The translations under genes and the position numbers were made by a program. Shown piece by piece: positions 16,553 to 24,591 of a stretch of 64,000 nt of DNA (the first letter of the stretch is position 1; each line of letters opens with the position of its first letter). Source of the stretch: Kiritimatiellota bacterium B12222 (GTDB taxonomy: Bacteria; Verrucomicrobiota; Kiritimatiellia; SS1-B-03-39; UBA6053); contig CP120722.1 in assembly GCA_029719485.1 (NCBI GenBank), positions 2,356,001-2,420,000 on the forward strand. The letters are read 5' to 3'. Under the pieces are notes generated by a model. The model was not told the DNA's origin and made no database searches. It was given only the letters and a program-made list of their open reading frames with translations.

Positions 16553-17359
16553 TTAGCTCTTTTTGAGGACGCGATTAAGTTTCCCAGAAACGAAGCCTTC
16601 TGGGTCGAGAATGATTTCGGTGAAGCCCATGTTGGTGAAGGCCTCTTGAATCGAGCTTTTCAAGTTCTTGAGTTCATCTACGCGATCGGCATCTACTTCG
16701 ATGCGGGCGGTGATGGGTTCTTCATGGCGCACGCGGCAAATGTCAAATCCTTGGGTGTGAAGCCAGGCTTCCGCCTGTTCGATGCGACGCAATTTGGGAA
16801 GGGTCACGCGTTGTCCGTAGGGAATACGGGAACTGAGGCAAGGAGCGGCGGGTTTATTCCAACAGGTGAGATCTAAGGCTTCAGCCAACTCACGAATATC
16901 ATGTTTATTTAGTCCGCATTCGGAAAGGGGACTGCGCACTTCGAAGTTCTGGGCGGCTTGAAGACCAGGACGATAATCCCCTAAATCATCCACATTGGTG
17001 CCATTAAGTATCCAGCAGGGGCTCAGTTCTGACGCGAGGGCTTCTAATTCTTGATAGAGGGTTTGTTTGCAAAAAAAACAGCGATTGACGGGATTGAGCA
17101 CGTAATCAGGATTGAGCATTTCCTTGGTTTCAATGATTTGCAGGGAAATACCATTTTCTCTGGCAAAATCTTTGGCCTGATCCAAGTCGCTGAGTTTGAG
17201 ACTCGGGGAGGCCGAAATCACGGCTTGATGTTTTTCTGCGCCTAAAAAGTGGTGGGCGAGCCATGCGACGAGCGAACTGTCGACCCCGCCGCTAAATGCG
17301 GTCAGGGCACGTGGACAGTCGGCAAACCACTGTTCAATGGATTCAGGAATGGGATTCAT
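16553..17359 (-). CDS. larE: LarE-type ATP-dependent sulfur transferase
   Basis: A 268-residue PP-loop protein. The pyrophosphatase motif AFSGGVDSSLVAWLAH is at residues 21-36, and CFFCKQTLYQELEALA and NGTNVDDLGDYRPGLQAA follow as in LarE. The segment NKPAAPCLSSRIPYGQRV contains the Cys that sacrifices its sulfur in LarE (Cys176 in the Lactobacillus enzyme). LarE builds the nickel-pincer nucleotide cofactor of lactate racemase family enzymes. No larA, larB or larC is in this window, so the client enzyme lies elsewhere or this is a LarE relative with another role. Confidence 0.85.
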   Translation of the reverse strand: MNPIPESIEQWFADCPRALTAFSGGVDSSLVAWLAHHFLGAEKHQAVISASPSLKLSDLDQAKDFARENGISLQIIETKEMLNPDYVLNPVNRCFFCKQTLYQELEALASELSPCWILNGTNVDDLGDYRPGLQAAQNFEVRSPLSECGLNKHDIRELAEALDLTCWNKPAAPCLSSRIPYGQRVTLPKLRRIEQAEAWLHTQGFDICRVRHEEPITARIEVDADRVDELKNLKSSIQEAFTNMGFTEIILDPEGFVSGKLNRVLKKS

Positions 17360-17406
17360 GAGTTCAGCTTCAGGGCAGTTTGCGGTTTCGTCAAGGGAGA
17401 CGCGGC

Positions 17407-19911
17407 TTACTCTTCACCCTTGTCGGCTTGTACTTCAGCGGTCAAGGTTGCGATTTTTTGACGCAGGGCATTGTTTTCATTCATGCGTTCAGCCAATGCC
17501 TTCATTTGCTGTTCAGTGGCTTTTTCCAATTGAGTACGCCGTTCTTTTTCTTGCTTGAGACTGAGGGTGAGTTGATCTTTTTGAGACTGCAACTCGGTCA
17601 CTTGTTGTGATTGTTCCTCTAACTTTTGCTGCACTTGTTTGCGGGTGACCGCCTCACCACTGTACGCGGTTTGTAGGCCTTGGAGTTCTTTTTTGGTTTC
17701 GGTCAATGCGTTGTTCTTTTGAGCGAGCTCTTGGCTGAGAGATTGATGGCTCTCTTTCAGTTCATTGAGTTCTTCGGTCAGCGGTTTTTGCTGTGAGTTC
17801 AACTCATCATTTGCTTTTTCCATATTCGCAAGGGTTTCTTGCGTAGATTTAAGGATGAGTTCTGTTTGTGCTAAACGCTCACTCAGTTTTTGGTTTTGCA
17901 GGTCCATTTTTTTGCTGGTGACCGATTCCTTGCTGTAGGTTGTTTCAAGGTTTTTTAATTGTGCTTGGGTTTCAGACAATGAAAGGGCGGTTTCAGACAA
18001 TTTTTGAGACAAACTTTCGTTTGTTTCCGTAAGTTTATCACTGGATTGACTCATTTTTTTCAGTGCACTTAGCAACTTCTTGGTTTCATCTTCAGCATTG
18101 TCCAAGGCTTCTTCGGTACGTTCTAAGGTAGATTCGGTGGCCTTTAATTTGTCAGAAAGCGCTGAGATGGTCTCATTTTTCTCACCAGCATTTTTACGAA
18201 GATCTGCGGTAGAACGCATTAAATCTTGGTACTCTTTTTGTTGCTGGTCGATCATGGTTTTCAACGCTTCGATGTCTTCGAGTTTACCGTTCAGGGAGGC
18301 AATGGTTTTATCTTTTGCTTCACCTTCTTTCTGTAGATTTGCTGCAGAACGCGTCAGGGTTTTAAACTCCTCTTGTTGGTTTTTCACCATGGTTTTGAGG
18401 TCGTCAATATTTTTCTGTTTCTCGGTAAGGGCCGCTTCCAATTTCTGATTTGACTGGTTGAGCTCCTGATGGGACTCCTTCATTTTCTCGAGTAAGGATT
18501 GCAGCTCTTTATTTTGGGATGCTGAGGTATTGGCCTGTTTGGTTTTGGCGTCGAGAACCGTAATTAAGTTTTCTTTTTCATTTTCCAGGGCCGAATAGCG
18601 CTCTTGCAACTTAGACAGCATAGCGTCCATATTTTTATTTTCGCCTGACAATGTTTTATTTTGGCTGTCGAGTTTTTTGAGGTGTTCGGCGAGCACGACT
18701 TTGTCCGCTTGGGCGGCTTCCAGTTTTTCAGTGGTTTTGTTTAAGTCATTTTGAACTTTAGCGGTTTTTTCGTAGGCTGCGCTGATGTTTTGGGTCACGG
18801 TTTGATAGTCTTGTTTCAGTTTATTGTATTTCGCATCCCAATCCGCTTTTTCTTGTTCAACCGTTTCCCATTGTTGTTTCATGGCATCCCGTTGAGCCGT
18901 TGCCTGTTCTGCCGTGGTCTTGAATTGGGCAATGGTGGCATTGACTTCGGCCAACAAGGTTTGTTGTTCCTTTATTTTGCTGGCTTGGGTCTCATTGAGT
19001 TTCTGTAACTCGGCGATTTTTGCTTCAAGGGGGGCAATGCCGGCTACTTTTTGTTGTAGGGCTGCGTTCTCGGCTTGCGCTTTGGTGAACTCCTCTGTTT
19101 TACGCTGCAGATCATCGCGCAATTGATTACGTGCCAAAATAAGATTTTGCTGAATTTGGGTATGTTCGGTTTTGGCATCGGCCAAATCAGCAGTGAGGGC
19201 ATCATATTCTCTGCTGAGCACTGCCAATTCACCACTTAGATTTTTTCCGGCTTCATCCAGAATATCCCGTTCGCCTTGTAGCTCTTGGTTGAGCAATTCT
19301 AATTCATCCGCACGGGCTTGAAGCAATTTATTAAATCGTTCCATGTTGCTGAGATTGCGCTCTAATTCAGCGTTACTTTTGCTTTTTTCGGTGTGAACGG
19401 CATTCAGTTGATTTTCCAAATCTCGTATCACTACGGTATTTTGCTCAAGATTTTTGATGCGTTCACGTAAGGCGACGGTTAATTCGATGTTTCTTTTTTC
19501 GAGTTCCAGTATTCTGGACGAATCGGCGACCATCTTTTCCCGTGTTTCCAAATAGAGTGCTTTGTAATCCCCATCATCATCACTTACAGGGGAGATGGTG
19601 GTGATTTCTACGAGTTCGCTCGCGGGGAGTTGTTCTTTAAGATCTTCAATTTTGTTGGTGAGCAGATCAATGCGGTAATCCACAATTTGCTGTTTGAACG
19701 TGGGGTCTTTTGATTTGATGGCCTGGTAAGACTGCAACGACTGCTGATAAAGGGTGTAGGCTTCCGAAGGTTTGTTGGCTTTTACCAGATTATCCGCATC
19801 CATCATGGAGAGATAAGCTTCGGTGGTCATGTCTTCCAAATTTGTGGTTTGGGCGAAGGTCGGTTGAAAGCTGACCAAAAATAAAAGAGGGAGCAAGTGT
19901 CGTTTTTTCAT
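17407..19911 (-). CDS. Periplasmic long coiled-coil protein
   Basis: About 834 residues counted from MKKRHLLPLLFLVSF; an in-frame ATG 33 bases upstream exists, but this start gives a clean signal peptide ending in TFAQ. A short helical region (residues ~25-100) with LVKANKPSEAYTLYQQSLQSYQA resembles a TPR-like helix pair. From about residue 120 to the end the protein is almost pure coiled coil rich in Glu, Lys, Gln and Leu, with internally similar blocks of the type DLMRSTADLRK / TLTRSAANLQK. It would be an exported filament-like protein. No family assignment; a structural role in the envelope is an inference. Confidence 0.65.
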   Translation of the reverse strand: MKKRHLLPLLFLVSFQPTFAQTTNLEDMTTEAYLSMMDADNLVKANKPSEAYTLYQQSLQSYQAIKSKDPTFKQQIVDYRIDLLTNKIEDLKEQLPASELVEITTISPVSDDDGDYKALYLETREKMVADSSRILELEKRNIELTVALRERIKNLEQNTVVIRDLENQLNAVHTEKSKSNAELERNLSNMERFNKLLQARADELELLNQELQGERDILDEAGKNLSGELAVLSREYDALTADLADAKTEHTQIQQNLILARNQLRDDLQRKTEEFTKAQAENAALQQKVAGIAPLEAKIAELQKLNETQASKIKEQQTLLAEVNATIAQFKTTAEQATAQRDAMKQQWETVEQEKADWDAKYNKLKQDYQTVTQNISAAYEKTAKVQNDLNKTTEKLEAAQADKVVLAEHLKKLDSQNKTLSGENKNMDAMLSKLQERYSALENEKENLITVLDAKTKQANTSASQNKELQSLLEKMKESHQELNQSNQKLEAALTEKQKNIDDLKTMVKNQQEEFKTLTRSAANLQKEGEAKDKTIASLNGKLEDIEALKTMIDQQQKEYQDLMRSTADLRKNAGEKNETISALSDKLKATESTLERTEEALDNAEDETKKLLSALKKMSQSSDKLTETNESLSQKLSETALSLSETQAQLKNLETTYSKESVTSKKMDLQNQKLSERLAQTELILKSTQETLANMEKANDELNSQQKPLTEELNELKESHQSLSQELAQKNNALTETKKELQGLQTAYSGEAVTRKQVQQKLEEQSQQVTELQSQKDQLTLSLKQEKERRTQLEKATEQQMKALAERMNENNALRQKIATLTAEVQADKGEE

Positions 19912-19979
19912 AGGCGTATTTTTTAAAAAAGTGGAGGGCATCATAGCCTGCTCAGCGTGCTTGTCACGGATTTTCGGAT

Positions 19980-20417
19980 TCAGTAACGAAATCCGTGATG
20001 CAGACCAAAGGCGCCGGGATGATGTCGAATCACGGGTTTGCCTTGTCGCGGTCGACCGATCACCTCTACAATATCGAAACGAATGCCTTCAGGGCGGGGA
20101 GTGCAAGCTCTGGCGTAGGTGAGGGCGGCGCGGTTGAGTCGGATTTGTTTTTCTTTATCCACCGCGTCTTTTGCAGGTCTTAGGCCCTCTTTTGATCGGG
20201 TTTTGACTTCGATTACCACTAAAATAGACCCTTCCCGAGCCAAGAGGTCTAGTTCGTCATGTTTTCCGACACGGATACGTCGACCCAATATTTTGAGCTT
20301 TTGTTTGTGCAGGTAACGTTCAGCCTGTTTTTCACCCCATCGTCCCAGACGCAGATGATCCGCTTCGCGTTTAAACAAGGCGAGGGGGTTCAGTGGCCAT
20401 CTGGGAAAGGGTTTCAT
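19980..20417 (-). CDS. YraN family (UPF0102) endonuclease-like protein
   Basis: A 145-residue protein with the family core GRWGEKQAERYLHKQKLKILGRRIRV, DELDLLAREGSILVVIEVKTRS and DKEKQIRLNRAALTYAR. The D...E.K arrangement (DELDLL, then VIEVKTR) is the Holliday-junction-resolvase-like nuclease motif. Its ATG shares 1 base with the stop of the HtrA-DJ-1 gene, so both are in one operon. The biological role of the family is not settled. Confidence 0.88.
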   Translation of the reverse strand: MKPFPRWPLNPLALFKREADHLRLGRWGEKQAERYLHKQKLKILGRRIRVGKHDELDLLAREGSILVVIEVKTRSKEGLRPAKDAVDKEKQIRLNRAALTYARACTPRPEGIRFDIVEVIGRPRQGKPVIRHHPGAFGLHHGFRY

Positions 20418-22321
20418 TAGCGAATGTTGGCTACTTCCTGTAGAAATGCACGGAGTACATCTTTGTCTGTACCCGTGGTGGTGACCAATTTCTTTTCGGA
20501 TTCCACTTCTTTTCCTGTGTAACTCGCACCGCGCATGACGGCTTGACCGGACAAATCTTTGGGCAGGGTGAGTTTCTGCTCCAATTTCCCTTCGGTGGCC
20601 AAAACGGGCAGGAGGGTAGATTCACCAATACAGGCGAGGACTTGATCTTTGTTGTCCAATGCCATTTTGACGACGTTCAACACTTGGGGATCTTTCCAAA
20701 AGGTTTTGGAGGCTTCACCACCTGTAAATATCAAGATGTTCGCGTTTTCTTCGTTCTCCAGATCTGAAATGGCCAAATCCGCTTTGAGCGGAGGAAGGGG
20801 AGCTTGTCGTGGGAGGTCGACTGCATCCGGAGTGGCCAATTTGACGGTGGCTCCTTTGGCGAGTAATTCACGGCGAATCAGGTCGAGATCCGGATTGTCA
20901 CCTGCGGGCGCAATCAAAATGACTTCACGTTTATGCATGAGATAATCGGGCGCCATGGCGGTGATGAGATTTAGTTTGTTGCGGTGAATAGAGACGGGAA
21001 TCGCTTTTTCACGTTTGGCCAATTCGAGATCGAGCACTTTGCGAAAAGTGGCAATATCTGAGACTTCTTGACCGCTGATGGAATAAATCACATCTCCAGG
21101 ACTAATTTCAGCCCGGGAGGCGACAGAACCTTCCATCACGGTTTTGACAAAAACACCGTTGGCGCCGGGTTGCACTTCATGAATGATACGATGAAGGTCG
21201 GTGAGGCGCTCGACACCCAATCCGAGGGTGGCATAGCGATGTTCCGGGAGTTCTCCCACATGACGACCGTGTGCAGGGAAGAGGTCAAATTCTTCGGTCA
21301 CACTTTCCAAGGTCACTTCTTCATACTCACCGGGTTTGCCGCGAAGGACGGTGAATTCAATTTTCTTGCCTGGGGGTTGAATGGTTTGGTTCCATTCAAA
21401 GGTCAATAAATCGGCTTTGGTTTTGGCATAAACCGGCTCGCCATCAATTTTGATGAGGATGTCTCCGGATTTCATGCCCATTTTATCGGCACTGGATCCT
21501 TCCATCACATACCCAATCAGCACACCGTTTTCGACCTGAAGGGCGCGGGCGAGTTCGTCATAAATCTCATTGGTAAAATAGAGCGGAACCAAGGAGCGAA
21601 TAAAACGGCCGTGGAGTTTGAAATCGTCAATCATTTCCAAGGCCACGTCAATGGGGATGGTGAATCCCAGATTGTTTTGTCCGCGGCTGGCGTAGGTGTT
21701 GATGCCTAAAACACGACCTTGGCTGTCAAACAAAGGTCCACCACTGTTACCACTGTTGATGGCCGCATCGGTTTGGAACACTACAGTTTCCGTTCCTAAA
21801 TCGGTACGGGTGATATTGCTGAGGATCCCGCTGGTGAAGGTTCTTTTCAGGCCTACGGGGGTTCCTACCGCAAAACAGCGTTGACCCACGGATACGGCGA
21901 GACTATCGGCAAATTCTACGGGTTTGAGTGGGGTGGAGGGATCAATTTTTAACAGGGCCACGTCGGGGTCCATAGAGAATCCAATGACTTTGGCCGAATA
22001 TTTACGTTCATCGCTTAAAATGACGGTGATCCGTTTGGCTGGTTCGGTGGGTTGTTCCGGATCTGAGCCCAGGACCACGTGTCCATTGGAGAGAATGTAT
22101 CCATCCTCAGAAATGATAAACCCAGTGCCTCCCGCATATTCGTGTTGAATGGAGACCACGGAAGGGTCGACCTTCTGCATGATTTCTTCAGGAATATTGA
22201 CAGGATTGAGGTTGGCAGCAGGGAGGGCTTCGGCCGTTGGTTCTGGATTTAAGAGCGGTTGGGCCTGTATTCCGAGGCACAGCGCAGAAAGCAACAAGAG
22301 GGGGGGTAGATGTTTTTTCAT
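20417..22321 (-). CDS. HtrA-type serine protease with two PDZ domains and a DJ-1/PfpI-like C-terminus
   Basis: 634 residues, with a signal peptide (MKKHLPPLLLLSALCLGIQA). The trypsin-like domain has His81 (LSNGHVV), Asp120 (MDPDVALLKID) and Ser193 (NSGNSGGPLFD), all intact. Two PDZ-like regions follow: one near 255-320 (GVLIGYVMEGSSADKMGMKSGDIL) and one near 375-445 (GVFVKTVMEGSVASRAEISPGDVI). Residues ~465-634 are not usual for HtrA: REVILIAPAGDNPDLDLIRRELLAKGA, ANILIFTGGEA and QVLACIGESTLLPVLA follow the DJ-1/PfpI/class I amidotransferase-like pattern, with a Cys at the nucleophile-elbow position. Likely a periplasmic quality-control enzyme. It shares 1 base with the neighbouring genes on both sides. 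Confidence 0.8.
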   Translation of the reverse strand: MKKHLPPLLLLSALCLGIQAQPLLNPEPTAEALPAANLNPVNIPEEIMQKVDPSVVSIQHEYAGGTGFIISEDGYILSNGHVVLGSDPEQPTEPAKRITVILSDERKYSAKVIGFSMDPDVALLKIDPSTPLKPVEFADSLAVSVGQRCFAVGTPVGLKRTFTSGILSNITRTDLGTETVVFQTDAAINSGNSGGPLFDSQGRVLGINTYASRGQNNLGFTIPIDVALEMIDDFKLHGRFIRSLVPLYFTNEIYDELARALQVENGVLIGYVMEGSSADKMGMKSGDILIKIDGEPVYAKTKADLLTFEWNQTIQPPGKKIEFTVLRGKPGEYEEVTLESVTEEFDLFPAHGRHVGELPEHRYATLGLGVERLTDLHRIIHEVQPGANGVFVKTVMEGSVASRAEISPGDVIYSISGQEVSDIATFRKVLDLELAKREKAIPVSIHRNKLNLITAMAPDYLMHKREVILIAPAGDNPDLDLIRRELLAKGATVKLATPDAVDLPRQAPLPPLKADLAISDLENEENANILIFTGGEASKTFWKDPQVLNVVKMALDNKDQVLACIGESTLLPVLATEGKLEQKLTLPKDLSGQAVMRGASYTGKEVESEKKLVTTTGTDKDVLRAFLQEVANIR

Positions 22322-23703
22322 TATTGATCTCCTTTGTCGGAGCCGATGCGAAGGTTAAGGGCTTCAATGCCGGTGATGGAACCTCGTTGGAAGGTGACCA
22401 GTAAGGCCGAGGGTTTATCTTTACGGATGGATTCCAAGGCTTTTCCGAAGGATTCAAGGTCGGGTGTGGGTACGCCACCAATGGAGGTGATGACATCTCC
22501 GCTGGTGAGCAGGGGTTCGCCAAAACTTCTGCCGGTGGCTGCAGGGCTACCCGATTTGATTTCGGTGACCATGACCCCTTCATCAGTGTAGAGGTTGTAA
22601 CGAACGACCATGGACTCTTCGATCTCACTTACGGTGATGCCGAGATCTTCGGCGCGCAAGGTGTCGGGTTCAGGTCGTTTTTGTAAGACGCCTTTGCCCT
22701 TGATGCGTTTGCCATCCCTAATGACCACCGCGGAGAAGGGTTTACCTTCCATGGGGCGAAGGGTTTGGAGGAAATATCGATAGGCGCGTGCACCCGTCAT
22801 ACGCATGGGAGAGCCGTTGAGTTCCACCAGCAAATCTCCACTGCGGAAGCCTGCATCGTAGGCTGCGCTGTCTTTAAACACGTAGTTTAACCATAATCCG
22901 CTGGGAGGTAAATCAACCAACCGGGCGTAATCCGGATTGATGGGGCCGAGAATAGCGCCAAACCACCCTTCTTCAGACTTATTTTCATCTCCGTTGCCGT
23001 TCCCGTTCACCGCACGGTTGAGCAGATCCTTAATATCTTGAGCAATGTCGATGATGGCCCAGGCATTGGCTTGGGCGACGATACCGCTGAGTTCACCGTA
23101 ACTGTTGTATAAAGGGGCGCCACGGGCGATATCCGGCACGGGGCTTAAACTGTATTGACGATAGCGACCTTGCACCACGCCTTGGGCAAAACCCTGAAAG
23201 ACAAAGTTTTCAAATTCCCGATCTTCGTCGGTACCGATGACGGTGTAGACATACTCCCCCGGAACAATTTCTGTGCTGCTCTCCAAGGAGATAGGGGTTA
23301 GATCCGAAAAGGCTTCAATTTTTAAGATGGTCATGCCCAAGCTGTCGTCCACTTTGAGACTACGGGCCAAATAGCGTCGCTCTCCCACCCAGGCTTCTAC
23401 TCGGGTTTCGCCATCGGGAGGAATGCTAAAGGGCGCGAGTAAATGACCTTCTTTGGTGAGAACCAGACCGGAAAAATTGACTTTTCGTGTTTTTTGACCG
23501 TGTCCGCCACCTCCTGCATTTTCGACTTCAAAGAAAACCACGGATTCACCTGCGGAGGCGATGGCTTTTTCTACAGAGCGTTGAAAGGCCGCATAGGTTT
23601 TACGGTCTTGGCGTTCCAAGGCCGAAGGGCTGTGCATACAACCTGTAAAAAATATGAAGGAAGGGAGAAGCCAGAGGGGGAGTCGAAGGATTTGAATAGT
23701 CAT
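22321..23703 (-). CDS. Catalytically inactive HtrA-like PDZ lipoprotein
   Basis: 460 residues starting with a lipoprotein signal (PSFIFFTGCMHS). The middle keeps the order of a trypsin-like domain, but the catalytic residues are gone: the His region reads TKEGHLLAPFSIPPDG, the Asp region DSLGMTILKIEA, and the Ser region DIARGAPLYNSYGELSGI. Two PDZ-like segments follow (SGLWLNYVFKDSAAYDAGFRSGDLLVELNG and the GVMVTEIKSGSPA...GDVITSIGG region). Coupled by a 1-base overlap to the active HtrA protein, it may act as its partner or as an adaptor at the outer membrane. Confidence 0.7.
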   Translation of the reverse strand: MTIQILRLPLWLLPSFIFFTGCMHSPSALERQDRKTYAAFQRSVEKAIASAGESVVFFEVENAGGGGHGQKTRKVNFSGLVLTKEGHLLAPFSIPPDGETRVEAWVGERRYLARSLKVDDSLGMTILKIEAFSDLTPISLESSTEIVPGEYVYTVIGTDEDREFENFVFQGFAQGVVQGRYRQYSLSPVPDIARGAPLYNSYGELSGIVAQANAWAIIDIAQDIKDLLNRAVNGNGNGDENKSEEGWFGAILGPINPDYARLVDLPPSGLWLNYVFKDSAAYDAGFRSGDLLVELNGSPMRMTGARAYRYFLQTLRPMEGKPFSAVVIRDGKRIKGKGVLQKRPEPDTLRAEDLGITVSEIEESMVVRYNLYTDEGVMVTEIKSGSPAATGRSFGEPLLTSGDVITSIGGVPTPDLESFGKALESIRKDKPSALLVTFQRGSITGIEALNLRIGSDKGDQ

Positions 23704-23782
23704 TATATAAAGAGGTAGAGAAACAACATAGAAAGGTCGTAGACAAAACGAAAGCGTATTTGCTCAATGTTCCTGGAAATAA

Positions 23783-23977
23783 TTTAAAAAAGAATGGATA
23801 ACGACAAGGTACAGGAATGAAGATGCTATTCCAGATCATATTCGGATCAAGGTCTACTTTAGGTTTGAATATGGGCGATTTACGGACGATTTGCAATGGG
23901 GGGCTTTGCTGCAACCTAAATTGGGAATGCCTTTCTTGAAAACCGCAGCCTGTTACCGCTTACGAAAGCGGTGCTGA
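23783..23977 (+). pseudogene. Possible gene remnant, no start codon
   Basis: The stretch 23704-24087 holds no intact gene. Within it one + frame without a start codon encodes about 64 residues that look protein-like (EWITTRYRNEDAIPDHIRIKV, then YFRFEYGRFTDDLQWG) and stops at 23975-23977. The DAIP..IRIKVYF pattern faintly recalls the end of a prepilin-like protein, but the resemblance is weak. The rest of the stretch contains the upstream region of the minus-strand lipoprotein gene and the terminator of the metal operon. Confidence 0.2.
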
Positions 23978-23982
23978 TTTTG

Positions 23983-24020
23983 TAAAAAAAACATAGGATC
24001 ATCTTTTATGAGATGATCCT
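23983..24020 (-). terminator. Rho-independent terminator of the metal-efflux operon
   Basis: A perfect 10-bp inverted repeat, aggatcatct (23995-24004) and agatgatcct (24011-24020), with a 6-base loop. Read on the minus strand, the hairpin is followed by atg and a run of eight T. It lies 68 bases after the stop of the last gene of the operon (24088). Confidence 0.85.
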
Positions 24021-24087
24021 GTGCTCGTATCGGAGGATTTTCCGCGAGACGTTTCATTCGAAAATGAATGACTGCAGAGGGAATTGT

Positions 24088-24591
24088 TTATTTTTTGATG
24101 GGAGAGAGCTGGGTTTGAATACTTCCACAGCGCAGCATTTGGGAGCCATAGTAAGGATTGGCGATGATGGGAGTGGTTTGAATCCAATCAGCCCCTTGTC
24201 CTTTGAACGCCATGGGGCAATGGGCGACATACAGCGCTTGCTTGGTTTGAATACCAACATGTTCTATGAGAGGGATCATGGTAAGGGAGAGGGTCCGAAA
24301 GGATTCTCGCGCTTGAGCGATATTTTTGCTTTTTGAAATAGCCTCTGCCGATTTATTTAACGTCATAAGAGTGTCATTCTTTTCCTCGTCTGGGGCAAGC
24401 TGAGCTACCGTTTGCTTTAAAAGCACACTTGCGGCTTGGGCTGCAGGTAAATCGTCGGCCGCAAGCGTAGACTGGATCTCTAAATATGAAGGGAGGAGGG
24501 TATCAACAAGCTCCGGTGTAAACGTCTCCGAATGGGCGAATAGACTAGTGCTGAGGAGTAAGGACGTGAGTGCCAGGAATATATTTTTCAT
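24088..24591 (-). CDS. DUF3347-like periplasmic protein
   Basis: 167 residues with a signal peptide (MKNIFLALTSLLLSTSLFA). The mature part is helical (ELVDTLLPSYLEIQSTLAADDLPAAQAASVLLKQ) and ends in VAHCPMAFKGQGADWIQ followed by NPYYGSQMLRCGSI. The same ending, with NCPMVYGNTGADWLQ and NPYFGSAMLSCGE, closes the CusB-like protein of this operon, so the domain is present twice. In other bacteria DUF3347 occurs in copper-handling proteins, and the conserved Cys-Pro-Met and the late Cys are plausible metal ligands. ATG overlaps the cusA stop by 4 bases. Confidence 0.75.
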   Translation of the reverse strand: MKNIFLALTSLLLSTSLFAHSETFTPELVDTLLPSYLEIQSTLAADDLPAAQAASVLLKQTVAQLAPDEEKNDTLMTLNKSAEAISKSKNIAQARESFRTLSLTMIPLIEHVGIQTKQALYVAHCPMAFKGQGADWIQTTPIIANPYYGSQMLRCGSIQTQLSPIKK

